The notes: generated by a model not told the origin, from the sequence alone. Shown: positions 52,687-61,930, counted from the stretch's first letter. The stretch: DNA of 64,000 nt from Chengkuizengella sediminis (GCF_010078385.1 NZ_SIJC01000010.1:100924-164923), one strand, 5' to 3'. Program-made: numbers and translations.

Positions 52687-52970
52687 ATCCTCTTACATGT
52701 CAATGATCGTTAGTTTTTCCGAAATAAGCTTGGCTCATACGATCCCAATTCATAAAAATTGATACAATCTCCTAAGTCATCTTACATTCATTCAAAACAC
52801 TATTCACCTTCTTAAAATATGTTATGTTATGTAACGCTTTGTGTTAATTTATAGTTTTTTTTGGGAATTTTAGTCTGATGCAGTGCATTTTTCAAGAAAT
52901 GATGTTAATATTGATGACATGTAAATATAATTTTATATATTTACTTTACGTTTTAACACTTTGTTTCACA

Positions 52971-53010
52971 TGTCCAATGGAATACTATTCCCTCAATTTT
53001 CCATTGGACA
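52971..53010. repeat. perfect 12-bp inverted repeat in a gene-free stretch
   Basis: TGTCCAATGGAA and TTCCATTGGACA are spaced by 16 nt. There is no T-run after it. Otherwise 52687-53185 is AT-rich, with no frame I can support. It could be an operator pair or a transcript hairpin for one of the flanking genes. Confidence 0.45.
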
Positions 53011-53185
53011 AAATCACTTATTTTGGTCTTAAAAACGATAACTTAACTTATAAAAAGTGACTACAACACTCGAATGTTATTAACTTTCCCTCTTAATATA
53101 CCTCACTAAATATTGATATCCATTTTTTATTTTAGAAGATTAATTTTATTAACCAAGTGATAATATGAGCATTCTCATTTGCTTA

Positions 53186-54214
53186 TTACTGGGTTGGTTT
53201 CAAAAATGACCTTTTACAAATTAAAGAATGTATCGCTAATAATTCATATGCAATGGAACTGCTTTTATCCATATAATCTTCTGTTTGTTCAACATCAATT
53301 TGTCTGTGTAATAAATAAAAGAGCGCTGATATATTTTGATGAATTTCAAAATTCTTCGCCGTATTTTTGTGTTCCCAGTCAAAATATATAGATATATCAA
53401 ACCATGCTTTCTTTAATATATCTTTATCGTTTGTATGCATACATCGATCCTCTGATGTTAAATACAACATATCGTAAACATGATGATTTATTTTATCTAA
53501 TAATTTTAACTTTGTCTGTATTCGTTTTAATAGTTTATACTCTGTGTTTTTAAAACGATGATAGCGATATTCTTCCTTCTGATATTCAATTAATTTAATT
53601 GTATGATCTAACCGTTTCTGTAGAGACGTAAGTGAGTTTTCCAGATCTTCTTGATTTCCTTTTTGATCCAATTGAAAAGAAATAATTTTATCAAGCAAAT
53701 TTTTAGTGTCACTCATTAAATTTGTTTTGGCCTTGGATATTTGTCCCATAAAATTGGGTGGAAGCACAAAAAAGTTTACCACAATAGAGGTGATAATACC
53801 GACCGAAGTGGTACCCACCCTTGTTACAAAGCTAACAAGAAAATCATTTTCAGTTATGGCTATCATATTTACAGCTGTTAAAGTAGCGACGATAATTGCA
53901 TCGTCCCAACGAAACTTATGGCATAATAATATCGTAATGAATGCTGCTAATGCATAAGAGATTGGGGTTTGTCCCAGTGTATAGTCAAAAAACATAGCAA
54001 CACCAGCCCCCATAGCAGCAGCTGGTAAACGAATTTTTCCTTTTTGAATCGATGCATTCACTGTAGGTTCAATCGTTACGATTGCAGCAATGATTGCAAA
54101 CAATACTGGCCAATTTAATAATTCACAAATGGTTGCCGTTATAAAAACGGATAATCCAGTTTTAAAAATACGTTTCCCAAGTAACACAGCAAGCCATTTT
54201 TTTACTTTATCCAT
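53186..54214 (-). CDS. aromatic acid exporter-like (ArAE/FUSC) membrane protein
   Basis: The 342 residues have an N-terminal membrane half (about 1-155) with the family pattern KTGLSVFITATICELLNWPVLFAIIAAIVTIEPTVNASIQKG, then a cytoplasmic helical half with coiled-coil character (about 160-340). This matches the aromatic acid exporter family of Bacillota. The substrate is unknown. It lies beyond the terminator of the upstream seven-gene operon, so it is probably transcribed separately. Confidence 0.8.
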   Translation of the reverse strand: MDKVKKWLAVLLGKRIFKTGLSVFITATICELLNWPVLFAIIAAIVTIEPTVNASIQKGKIRLPAAAMGAGVAMFFDYTLGQTPISYALAAFITILLCHKFRWDDAIIVATLTAVNMIAITENDFLVSFVTRVGTTSVGIITSIVVNFFVLPPNFMGQISKAKTNLMSDTKNLLDKIISFQLDQKGNQEDLENSLTSLQKRLDHTIKLIEYQKEEYRYHRFKNTEYKLLKRIQTKLKLLDKINHHVYDMLYLTSEDRCMHTNDKDILKKAWFDISIYFDWEHKNTAKNFEIHQNISALFYLLHRQIDVEQTEDYMDKSSSIAYELLAIHSLICKRSFLKPTQ

Positions 54215-54399
54215 GTCTAAATCCCTTCAACTCCTATTACATTAACATACTAAGAAAATTACTAATCGGTGACTCTTACGTTATACAATAAAGCTGACTT
54301 AAAATATACTTCTCAAATCAACAATTAACTTAGATTTAATTTCTTTATTATATAAATTTACTACTTTTATGGTCATTGGTCTAGAAAAAAGAAAGAAAA

Positions 54400-54413
54400 C
54401 CGTCTAAAGACGG
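54400..54413 (-). terminator. terminator of the seven-gene operon
   Basis: CCGTCT and AGACGG form a tight stem, extended by flanking G-C; on the minus strand TTTTCTTTCTTTTTT follows. Confidence 0.75.
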
Positions 54414-54454
54414 CCTTTAGTATAATTGTGCTATTACTTTTATCTATCTAATGC

Positions 54455-55042
54455 TTAATCCTTCAGAATCTTTCTTGCCTCTAACAATCTTTGCAATGCC
54501 GTAATCATTTCAACGATAAAAAACAGAAGCGTAATCCATATCAGCCAGTTATTTAATAAAATCATGAGTGATAGTAAAATAAACCCTTCTGTACGTTCAG
54601 CTAATCCTGCTTGATAATAAAAAGATTTAATTCCTTTTTTCTCTGATAATGCCCCAACGGTTAAAAATACGGTCATCGAAAATACAATCGATGCGGTTAA
54701 TAGCAATAAAACAAGCTGTGCTTCTGGAAAAGTTACGGCTAATCCAATGATCACAGAAAGCTCTACTATTCGATCAAAGGTAATATCCATGACCGTACCC
54801 CAAGCTGTTGTCTTTTTCTGCTCACGAGCCATCGAACCATCCACTGCATCTAAAAATCCAGAGATCCAAAGCAAAATAACAGCAATAATCAAATCATTAA
54901 AATATATAAAAATACCAGTACTAACTCCGATAAGAAATGCAATCCATGTGACTTGATTGGCTGTTAATCCTATGTTTAAAAGTGATATAGCTGTTCGTTT
55001 TATAAATGGCTGCACAACATGACGAGCATGTGTATCTAACAT
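54455..55042 (-). CDS. CDP-alcohol phosphatidyltransferase family protein (YnjF-like)
   Basis: Start ATG 55042 follows AGGAGTG by 8 nt; a GTG further upstream overlaps that site. The 195-residue membrane enzyme has an exact family motif, DG-x2-AR-x8-G-x3-D-x3-D, in DAVDGSMAREQKKTTAWG...D...D. It joins a CDP-activated lipid head to an alcohol; substrates are unknown, but it is neither PgsA nor PssA by context. It is the last gene of the operon with the TVP38 protein and ABC transporter, as ynjF is in Escherichia coli. Confidence 0.85.
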   Translation of the reverse strand: MLDTHARHVVQPFIKRTAISLLNIGLTANQVTWIAFLIGVSTGIFIYFNDLIIAVILLWISGFLDAVDGSMAREQKKTTAWGTVMDITFDRIVELSVIIGLAVTFPEAQLVLLLLTASIVFSMTVFLTVGALSEKKGIKSFYYQAGLAERTEGFILLSLMILLNNWLIWITLLFFIVEMITALQRLLEARKILKD

Positions 55043-55095
55043 CCGTCTCTCACTCCTCACACTTATTATTGAACCCTATCCCCCATCTTCATCAT

Positions 55096-56178
55096 CTATT
55101 CCTCATTTTGCGGGATAAAGTGTACTTTTTTCATATTTAGTTGCAAGGTTACCTGTTCATTCACCTCAGGTAAATCAGATTGATTTGGTTCAATTACATA
55201 AAGGGATTGTCCTTTTACATTGACTTTATAATGAACAAAACCAGAGCGATAAGATACTTCTTTTATTCTCCCTTTAAAGTTCTGTATATCTTGATCCTCA
55301 GTTTCCGATTCAGTGCGCTTGAATAATTCAGGACGAATGATCAGCCAGCCTTTATTACTATTAAAATCATCATACTCAAAAGATGTTTCAAAATATTTTC
55401 CTATAAATTTACTTTTTAAAACTTCACCTTCTATCATATTCTTTGAGCCTAAGAACTGCGCTATTTTAATATTCTCAGGTTCTTCATAACAGATTTTTGG
55501 AGTCCCTACTTGTAGGACTTTACCCTCATCCATTATGGCAAGTCGATCAGCTAATTGAAAGGCTTCCTCTCTGTCATGTGTAACCATCAATACCGTCACC
55601 TTATACGTTTGATGAAGCTGTTTTACCAACTCTCGCATTTCTTCTCGTAAATCTGGATCTAATGCACTAAATGGTTCATCTAAAAATAATACTTTAGGAT
55701 TCATGATGATAGCTCTTGCTAAAGAAACTCTCTGCTGCTGCCCTCCACTTAATTCAGAGGGATGTCTTAATTCATACCCAGATAATCCAACCGCTTGCAG
55801 CATTTCTTTTGCTTTATTTAACCGCACTTTTTTATTTATCCCCTGCATTTTTAAACCAAAAGCAACATTATCAATCACCCTCAAATGAGGAAATAATAAT
55901 GGCTGTTGAAACACCATCGAAAACTGTCTTTTCTCTGGAGGGACATACGTTAAATTTTTCTTTCCTAACAACACATCCCCTGAGTCCGGAAAAATTAACC
56001 CCGCTATACATTTAAGAAACGTTGTTTTTCCACAACCTGAAGGTCCTAAAATTCCAAAAAATTCACCTTCCTGAATCGTTAGATCGATAGGATATAATTG
56101 AAAAGAGGGATTTTGACTCAAATCTCCATGATGATTATGAAACTTTTTCTTAATGCTACTAATCACTAAATTCCCCAT
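55096..56178 (-). CDS. ABC transporter ATPase (YnjD/PotA-type)
   Basis: The 360 residues have Walker A GPSGCGKTT, Q-loop VFQQPLLFPHLRV, signature LSGGQQQR, Walker B VLFLDEPFSALDPDLR and H-loop VTHDREEA. A C-terminal region (about 245-355) resembles a TOBE domain, with SKNMIEGEV and IIRPELF. Enzymes of this group energise importers of polyamines, iron or thiamine. It pairs with the permeases just upstream. Confidence 0.88.
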   Translation of the reverse strand: MGNLVISSIKKKFHNHHGDLSQNPSFQLYPIDLTIQEGEFFGILGPSGCGKTTFLKCIAGLIFPDSGDVLLGKKNLTYVPPEKRQFSMVFQQPLLFPHLRVIDNVAFGLKMQGINKKVRLNKAKEMLQAVGLSGYELRHPSELSGGQQQRVSLARAIIMNPKVLFLDEPFSALDPDLREEMRELVKQLHQTYKVTVLMVTHDREEAFQLADRLAIMDEGKVLQVGTPKICYEEPENIKIAQFLGSKNMIEGEVLKSKFIGKYFETSFEYDDFNSNKGWLIIRPELFKRTESETEDQDIQNFKGRIKEVSYRSGFVHYKVNVKGQSLYVIEPNQSDLPEVNEQVTLQLNMKKVHFIPQNEE

Positions 56179-56220
56179 TTATATCCTCCAAAATCGATAA
56201 AATATAATCATAAAATACAA

Positions 56221-57030
56221 TTAACCTGTAAAGATGATACGAGCTTTATAATATCGTTTTAATAACGCGTTCATCATCCAAAGAGATAACAGAGCAAGAC
56301 CACCGAATATGATAGTATACGCAGAGCCTATGGCTATATCCCCACCACTGATAAATGGAAACAAAATGATAGGTAGTGTAACAACATGACCCCCACCTAT
56401 AAGAAAGGTAATTAGATACTGACTTAATGAAACAAGAATCGTCAGACTAGACCCTGCTACGATACCTGGGAGTATGTGTGGCAGCAAAACAATTCGAAGC
56501 CGATTCAACCTTCCTGCACCCAACATTCTTGCTTGCTCCTCCCATTGGAATCCTAACGTTTGATAACTAATGATTAATGCTCTTAACATATATGGCATGG
56601 TTGGTGCTATATGAGCGATAATTACACCCAAAAGAGATTCTGTAAAACCTAAATGAATGAAGGTGAGATGGATTCCCATCACGGTTATGAAGGGCGGTAT
56701 AATTAATGGAGCGTATAATATACCTTCAATCCATATTTTCCCTTTAAAATTCATTCTAGCGATTACATTTGCCGCTGGTAAACAAAGAAGAATATTGATT
56801 AAAGTTACCATCATTGCTATAAATACACTATTTCCAATCGCTTCCCACGTGCTAGCATAAGGTGAGAAAACATATTCCCAAGCTCTCAAACTAAGCTGAT
56901 TTGGTAAAAATTCAGGCCATCTCCATCCTGCAGAAAAACTAGTGATTACAAGCGGGACTACTGGGATAGAAAACAAGATTAAAAAAAGAAACATAAGAAT
57001 CTGCCAACCATTTTTTAGCCTTATTCCCAT
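56221..57030 (-). CDS. ABC transporter permease, second subunit
   Basis: The 269 residues have six predicted helices and the EAA loop EEQARMLGAGRLNRLRIVLLPHILPGI (about 170-196), which docks with the ATPase. Its start overlaps the end of the first permease by 10 nt. In Escherichia coli the corresponding permease YnjC is one double-length protein; here it is split into two genes. Confidence 0.87.
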   Translation of the reverse strand: MGIRLKNGWQILMFLFLILFSIPVVPLVITSFSAGWRWPEFLPNQLSLRAWEYVFSPYASTWEAIGNSVFIAMMVTLINILLCLPAANVIARMNFKGKIWIEGILYAPLIIPPFITVMGIHLTFIHLGFTESLLGVIIAHIAPTMPYMLRALIISYQTLGFQWEEQARMLGAGRLNRLRIVLLPHILPGIVAGSSLTILVSLSQYLITFLIGGGHVVTLPIILFPFISGGDIAIGSAYTIIFGGLALLSLWMMNALLKRYYKARIIFTG

Positions 57031-57920
57031 CCCCTCCTTTCCCTAGATAACCAACGTTTGCTTAATTTATAGGATATCAATCCCAAAATCGCTGTAACAA
57101 AAGCCAAAATAATATTTAATGCTAAAGATTGTGAACGTTCCTCCCATCCACCATTCATAAATAATTCAAAAGAGTAAACAGGAAGCAACTGTGGATAGGT
57201 CACTCCTAATAAATAAGGAATTTCAAAGGCTGAAAATGTAAATGCAAATACAATAAATATGGATGATAACCAAGCAGGTAAAACTAGTGGGAGTGCGATA
57301 TTTTTAATAAATTCATTCATATTTGAACCATATAATTTTGCAACTTCATACCATGATTTATGGATTCTTAACAAAACAGGATAAACCATTAATGTTATAA
57401 AGGGTGCTTCTTTCCAAGAATAAGCTAAAATGATTCCCCAACCAAAAGTATCGTTCACAAGGATAGGAAACTGATGAATCTCTTCAATCCATCCTAAATG
57501 ATAACTCATTCTAGAAATCCACCCACTCTGCATCAGCAACAGCAAAAATAAATAACCTGCAGCTAGATGAGGTATCACTAAAGGATATTGAAATATTCGA
57601 TAAAAAAAAGTAAAACTTGTTCCCGTATGTGCTTTTAAAGATATTATAAATAAAATAAACGCAAAAATCATACCAAACATAGCCGAAAATAAAGTCGATA
57701 AAAAGGCAATTTTAAAAGTAAGGATAAGGGATAGCCAGAAGTCCACAGATTGAATTAATTTCTGATAAGCTGTGAATGAAAACTGTGTATCATGATGAAG
57801 CATCGATACACCAAAACTTTGAAGCAATCCCTGCAGTATCCCTCCGAAAAAAAATATAATCATAAAAAATACAGCAGGTAACACATATAGATATGGATTA
57901 CCTTTTTGCCACATATTCAA
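57021..57920 (-). CDS. ABC transporter permease, first subunit
   Basis: The 299 residues have an N-terminal helix and five to six more, with the EAA loop WYEVAKLYGSNMNEFIKNIALPLVLPAWL (about 190-218). The start is either TTG 57920 or ATG 57914; a GAGGAAGG site fits both, and the gene overlaps the binding-protein gene. It pairs with the permease at 56221. Confidence 0.86.
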   Translation of the reverse strand: MNMWQKGNPYLYVLPAVFFMIIFFFGGILQGLLQSFGVSMLHHDTQFSFTAYQKLIQSVDFWLSLILTFKIAFLSTLFSAMFGMIFAFILFIISLKAHTGTSFTFFYRIFQYPLVIPHLAAGYLFLLLLMQSGWISRMSYHLGWIEEIHQFPILVNDTFGWGIILAYSWKEAPFITLMVYPVLLRIHKSWYEVAKLYGSNMNEFIKNIALPLVLPAWLSSIFIVFAFTFSAFEIPYLLGVTYPQLLPVYSFELFMNGGWEERSQSLALNIILAFVTAILGLISYKLSKRWLSRERRGWE

Positions 57921-59136
57921 ACCAGCCTTCCTCTAACCATTTTACATAGTTCGCTGGTATTTCTGGTACTTTAAAATTAGCTAGTTCTTCAGCTGGTAAA
58001 GTAGCGATGCCAAGATCCAACGATTTTAGCTGCTCACGATCTTCATTGGAAAGTTTAGAAGGATCTAATGACATGCCTTCTCCCCAGTGCTCTGGATTCA
58101 TCTTTGAAAACTGTGCCTCAGGTGACAATAAATAATTAATGGCAGCCATCGCTCCTGCTTGATGCTCAGAATTAAAAGGAATAGACAAATAATGTGTATT
58201 AGATAGTGTACCTCCTTCTAAAACAAAAGTACGTGTTGTCTCAGGAAAAACGCCTTTTTCAATTTGACTAGATGCTTTTCCTGGATCATAAGCCATCGTC
58301 ATCCAAACTTCCCCATTGCTAAAAAGTTGATCTAACTTGGCTAAACTCTCAGGGTAGGTTTCTCCTCCTCGCCATAAATTCGATTCAATTTCATTTAAAT
58401 AATCCCATAAAGGAGTGTAGTCCCATTCCTTTACATTTTCAGAATTTAAATACTGTTCATAACCGCCTGTAGTTTCATATAACGCTTGTCTTACAAATGC
58501 ACTCCCCGTAAAATCTGGTGGAGCGGGATAAGTGAATTTTCCTGGGTTTTGTTTGATCCATTCTCCCAGCTCCTTCATTGATTTAGGCGGGTGTGATATT
58601 TTTGTCTCATCATATATAAAAACAAATTGCGCTTTTCCCCAAGGGACTTCCAACCCTTCTGTATTTTCACCAAAATCAAGTTGAATGTCAGGAGCATTGA
58701 TATCTACATATTGATTCACATTAGGCAACTGTGAAGCAAATGAGCCCCATAACAATCCATTATCTTTTGCAAGTTTAAAGTTCTCACCATTTATCCAAAT
58801 GATATCTACAGTTCCATCTGTTTTATTTACAGATTGTTCATTTTGCAATTTATTGATGACATCTTTCGTATCTGTAATCGCAACTCGATTTAATATTACT
58901 CCTGTTTCTTCTTTTAATTTAGGGGTAACCCATTCATCAATGTAACGATTATAGCGATCGTCACCACCCCACATATGAAAATTAACCGTTTGTCCCTCAG
59001 CCTCATCTAAAATCGTTTCCCAGTCTGTTTCTAATAGGTTTAAAGAGGTGCCTTCTTGTGCTTGCTCTTGTTGAACTCCACATCCTGCTAAAACAATCAG
59101 AAGTAAACTTAATACAGTAATGATTAATTTTTTCAA
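57898..59136 (-). CDS. ABC transporter substrate-binding lipoprotein (YnjB-like)
   Basis: Start TTG 59136 is chosen: AAGGGG lies about 9 nt upstream and a proper lipoprotein signal follows, with lipobox LIVLAGC and Cys19. The 412-residue product is a type 2 binding protein: NFHMWGGDDRYNRYIDEWVTPKLKEETGV, VDIIWINGENF, and the closing region YLLSPEAQFSKMNPEHWG. It has the layout of YnjB of Escherichia coli and other iron, polyamine or thiamine-type proteins. The ligand is unknown. Confidence 0.86.
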   Translation of the reverse strand: MKKLIITVLSLLLIVLAGCGVQQEQAQEGTSLNLLETDWETILDEAEGQTVNFHMWGGDDRYNRYIDEWVTPKLKEETGVILNRVAITDTKDVINKLQNEQSVNKTDGTVDIIWINGENFKLAKDNGLLWGSFASQLPNVNQYVDINAPDIQLDFGENTEGLEVPWGKAQFVFIYDETKISHPPKSMKELGEWIKQNPGKFTYPAPPDFTGSAFVRQALYETTGGYEQYLNSENVKEWDYTPLWDYLNEIESNLWRGGETYPESLAKLDQLFSNGEVWMTMAYDPGKASSQIEKGVFPETTRTFVLEGGTLSNTHYLSIPFNSEHQAGAMAAINYLLSPEAQFSKMNPEHWGEGMSLDPSKLSNEDREQLKSLDLGIATLPAEELANFKVPEIPANYVKWLEEGWFEYVAKR

Positions 59137-59159
59137 AAATAACAACCCCTTTTCTATCC

Positions 59160-59816
59160 TTAAATATTCGTTAAATTTCTTTTTCTTTTTTTTGTCCATT
59201 TATATACGGTTGGAATCAGCATTAAAATTAGCACTAATGTGATTGCAAAATAAAATTGTGATGAAAAATTATGAAAGGAAGCACCCAAATAATTATAAGC
59301 AAATGCTCCAGGTATAATTCCAATTAAAGTAGCCAGTGCATAGTCTTTTAATTTCACCTTGGATAGACCTGCTCCATAATTTATTACATCAAAAGGAACC
59401 AAAGGAACTAGTCGAATAAACAAAATAGTTCGAAATCCTTTTTCCTCTGAAATATTATCCATCTTTTTCATTTTATCACCTAGCCAACGTTCTACGGTTT
59501 CTCTTCCCAAAGCTCGTGCAATGATAAAAGCCAAGCAGGCTCCAAGCGTGGCCCCAATTAAGTCGTATAACGTACCCCACCACGGACCGAAAGTATATCC
59601 CCCAGATAAAGTTAAAACGATGGCTGGGAAAAAAACTAAAGGTCGAACTGTATAAAGAAATATATATAATAAAGGCGCCCATACTCCAAAAGATAAAATA
59701 AAATCCCTTATATTTTCTGGAGTAAATCGACGAAGATCAAAGACAAATAAAATGGTAATTCCAACAGAGATAAATAGACCAAATAATAATATTTTTTTGA
59801 TACTACGATTCTGCAT
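59160..59816 (-). CDS. TVP38/TMEM64 family membrane protein
   Basis: The 218 residues form about six helices. The family core runs about 60-170: RPLVFFPAIVLTLSGGYTFGPWWGTLYDLIGATLGACLAFIIARALGRE, then FRTILFIRLVPLVPFDVINYGAGLSKVKLKDYALATLIGIIPGAFAYNYLG. The two re-entrant SNARE-associated/DedA-like segments are clear. The role is uncertain; DedA relatives flip or transport lipid. It lies 18 nt after the flavin reductase gene and 23 nt before the binding protein. Confidence 0.87.
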   Translation of the reverse strand: MQNRSIKKILLFGLFISVGITILFVFDLRRFTPENIRDFILSFGVWAPLLYIFLYTVRPLVFFPAIVLTLSGGYTFGPWWGTLYDLIGATLGACLAFIIARALGRETVERWLGDKMKKMDNISEEKGFRTILFIRLVPLVPFDVINYGAGLSKVKLKDYALATLIGIIPGAFAYNYLGASFHNFSSQFYFAITLVLILMLIPTVYKWTKKRKRNLTNI

Positions 59817-59834
59817 GATAATAACACCCTCCTC

Positions 59835-61256
59835 TCACCTAAACCATTTCACATACTTTTTCAAAATATTTGTGATTGAGCTTGAAGCTAGCTTTTCTCT
59901 CCAGTATAAATCCGCTGTTCTCTGAACGCCTCCAACATGTGTTGGATAAGGATGAATGACATTGGATATGGAGCCAATTTTATGACCATACTGTTTTGCA
60001 AAAACAACCTCTTGCATGAAATCTCCTGCTCCTGGACCAACTGCATGTGCCCCTAAAATAACACCTTTTTTATCTGTAATTATTTTTATTAAACCCTTCG
60101 TTTCATGATCGGATACAAACCGATCCACATCATCTAGCGTTGTTTTGTAAACTTTAATCTCTTTCCCTGTTTTTCTCGCTTCTTCCTCTGTTAATCCTAA
60201 ATGGAATAATTCAGGATCAGTGTAAGTAACCCAAGGGAGATTTGAGTAATTAACATTTCGCTTCAAACCAAATACAGCATTGGAAACCACTAGTTTTCCT
60301 TCGTAACCAGCTTTATGAGTAAAAGGATAATATCCATTCACATCTCCAATAGCATATATATGAGGGACATTTGTCTGCAATTTTTGATTTACTGTAACGT
60401 AACCTTTATTTGAGTTGATAGCTGCATTTTCGAGCTCTAATTTATCAGAATTTGGAACACGACCTGAAGCCAATAAAACCTCATCAAATTGCAGGATTTT
60501 CTTTTGATTGTTATGTTCAATTGTTACTTGTTTCCCAAAGTCAGTTTTCTCTGTTTTTAAAACTTTCGCACCCGTAATGAATTGAACTCCTTCTTTTTCT
60601 AACGATTTAATTACATAGGGAACAAGGTCTGAATCTTCCTTGCCTAAAATAGAAATACCCATTTCTACTATGGTTACCTTGGTTCCAAACCTAGTAAACG
60701 ATTGTGCAAATTCTAGTCCGATGGGTCCTCCACCAACAACTAGTAACGACTTAGGTTGTTTATCTAATTGTATAGCGGTTTCATTTGTTAGGAATCCTGT
60801 TTCTTTTATTCCCTCGATAGGTGGAATCATAGGTCTCGAACCTGTAGCAATTACAATCCGTTTACCTCGTATCGATGTTTGTCCTTCAATGTTCACTTCG
60901 TTTGCATTTTTAAATGATGCAGACCCATGGTACACATCAATCCCCATGTCAATAAACCGTTGATCATCATCATGTTTCTGAATTGTTGAAATAGATTGAT
61001 TTAAACGGTCTTTTGCCACCTTAAAATTTGGCAGACCATTAACTTCCAGGTCAAAAATACTGGCTTTTTTTGCTGTCTGTATAATTTTAGCCGATTGAAT
61101 TAATGATTTTGTAGGTACACATCCAGTCCATAGACAATCTCCACCTAATGAACCTTTGTTGATTAAAGCAACTTTTGCCCCAAAATTTGCACCACCTGCT
61201 GCTGCAGTTAAACCACCTGCTCCGCCTCCAATGACAATTAGATCATATTGTTTCAT
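59835..61256 (-). CDS. FAD-dependent pyridine nucleotide-disulfide oxidoreductase (mercuric-reductase-like)
   Basis: The 473 residues have FAD motif GGGAGG (about 10-15), redox-active Cys41 and Cys46 in GGDCLWTGCVPTK, NAD motif GGGPIGLEFAQ (about 174-184), FAD closure IYAIGDVNG and a C-terminal IHPYPTHVGGVQRT. The His-Pro partner of the disulfide is kept, but the usual nearby Glu is not evident. It lacks the N-terminal metal-binding HMA domain and the C-terminal cysteines of true MerA, so mercury reduction is unlikely. It is first in the seven-gene operon. Confidence 0.85.
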   Translation of the reverse strand: MKQYDLIVIGGGAGGLTAAAGGANFGAKVALINKGSLGGDCLWTGCVPTKSLIQSAKIIQTAKKASIFDLEVNGLPNFKVAKDRLNQSISTIQKHDDDQRFIDMGIDVYHGSASFKNANEVNIEGQTSIRGKRIVIATGSRPMIPPIEGIKETGFLTNETAIQLDKQPKSLLVVGGGPIGLEFAQSFTRFGTKVTIVEMGISILGKEDSDLVPYVIKSLEKEGVQFITGAKVLKTEKTDFGKQVTIEHNNQKKILQFDEVLLASGRVPNSDKLELENAAINSNKGYVTVNQKLQTNVPHIYAIGDVNGYYPFTHKAGYEGKLVVSNAVFGLKRNVNYSNLPWVTYTDPELFHLGLTEEEARKTGKEIKVYKTTLDDVDRFVSDHETKGLIKIITDKKGVILGAHAVGPGAGDFMQEVVFAKQYGHKIGSISNVIHPYPTHVGGVQRTADLYWREKLASSSITNILKKYVKWFR

Positions 61257-61320
61257 TTATTTTCACACCTTTTTCCGCAAAGGATATTTTCTTTTCTAAA
61301 GTGAATATACCAGATAGTTA

Positions 61321-61347
61321 TTACATTTATCTGTAATATAAATTACA
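61321..61347. promoter_or_regulatory. candidate operator before the seven-gene operon
   Basis: TTACA-N6-TGTAA-N6-TTACA, three alternating half-sites with identical 6-bp gaps, lies 65-91 bp before the first gene. It falls at the place of the -35 of a weak promoter with TATATT near 61308. The regulator is unknown. Confidence 0.45.
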
Positions 61348-61445
61348 TCCATATTAATTATGTATGAATTCAAAAAACTTGTCCAAAAATGAAAGGGATT
61401 ATTCGCTAAAGAGGAGTATTGGGTGTTTAATGGAGAAATAAAAAA

Positions 61446-61464
61446 AATCACCTATCGGTGAATT
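61446..61464 (-). terminator. tRNA-Leu terminator
   Basis: TTCACC-GATA-GGTGA on the minus strand, followed by TTTTTTTTATTT, just after the tRNA. Confidence 0.8.
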
Positions 61465-61473
61465 TTGTTCGAG

Positions 61474-61558
61474 TGGTGCGCGTGAAGGGAGTCGAACCCC
61501 CACGTCGTAAAACGCTAGATCCTAAGTCTAGTGCGTCTGCCAATTCCGCCACACGCGC
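61474..61558 (-). tRNA. tRNA-Leu (TAG)
   Basis: Acceptor GCGCGTG/CACGCGC with an encoded CCA, long variable arm, anticodon loop CTTAGGA giving TAG. 85 nt. It stands alone, with its own terminator. Confidence 0.95.
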
Positions 61559-61705
61559 ATGTTATAAAGTTATTGCTCTAAATTTATGATGCTAGTTGAT
61601 GTTATCATATTTTTCAGCTAAGTGTCAACTACTGGTTAACATTTCAATATTTATTTAGATAAAGTGATAAAGTTAATTTATAAAATATACTTATATAATT
61701 TCTGG

Positions 61706-61930
61706 TTACAGAATATCATTCATATACATTTTATCTTCTTCTGTGGGCTGTAAAACTGAAAGGTCATTCACAGATTTATTTTCTATCAATACTTTATTAT
61801 CCTTATACATGGATAATAAATTTCTTATAAACATACTAAAATTATAACGTTCACTAGTGCACCATTCGTACAGCTCTTTTTGTTTTTCATTTTCCATATT
61901 AAAATAAACTGTTTTTCTTTTATAACTCAT
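61706..61930 (-). CDS. ParR-like small DNA-binding protein
   Basis: The 74-residue basic N-terminus (SYKRKTVYFNMENEKQKELYEWCTSERYNFSMFIRNLLSMY) resembles a ribbon-helix-helix protein of the ParR/CopG type, followed by an acidic tail. It starts within ATGA at the stop of the actin-like gene (4-nt overlap), the usual parM-parR coupling. It would bind a centromere-like repeat. ParR is inferred from context plus fold pattern; direct similarity is modest. Confidence 0.65.
   Translation of the reverse strand: MSYKRKTVYFNMENEKQKELYEWCTSERYNFSMFIRNLLSMYKDNKVLIENKSVNDLSVLQPTEEDKMYMNDIL

Noticed and set aside
59137..59199. An N-terminal extension of the binding lipoprotein, rich in lysine and overlapping the TVP38 gene.
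   Set aside because: The extension would bury the lipoprotein signal peptide; a TTG at 59136 with a good ribosome site gives a normal lipobox.
59835..61256. Annotation as mercuric reductase MerA.
   Set aside because: No N-terminal metal-binding domain, no C-terminal cysteine pair, and no mer genes nearby.
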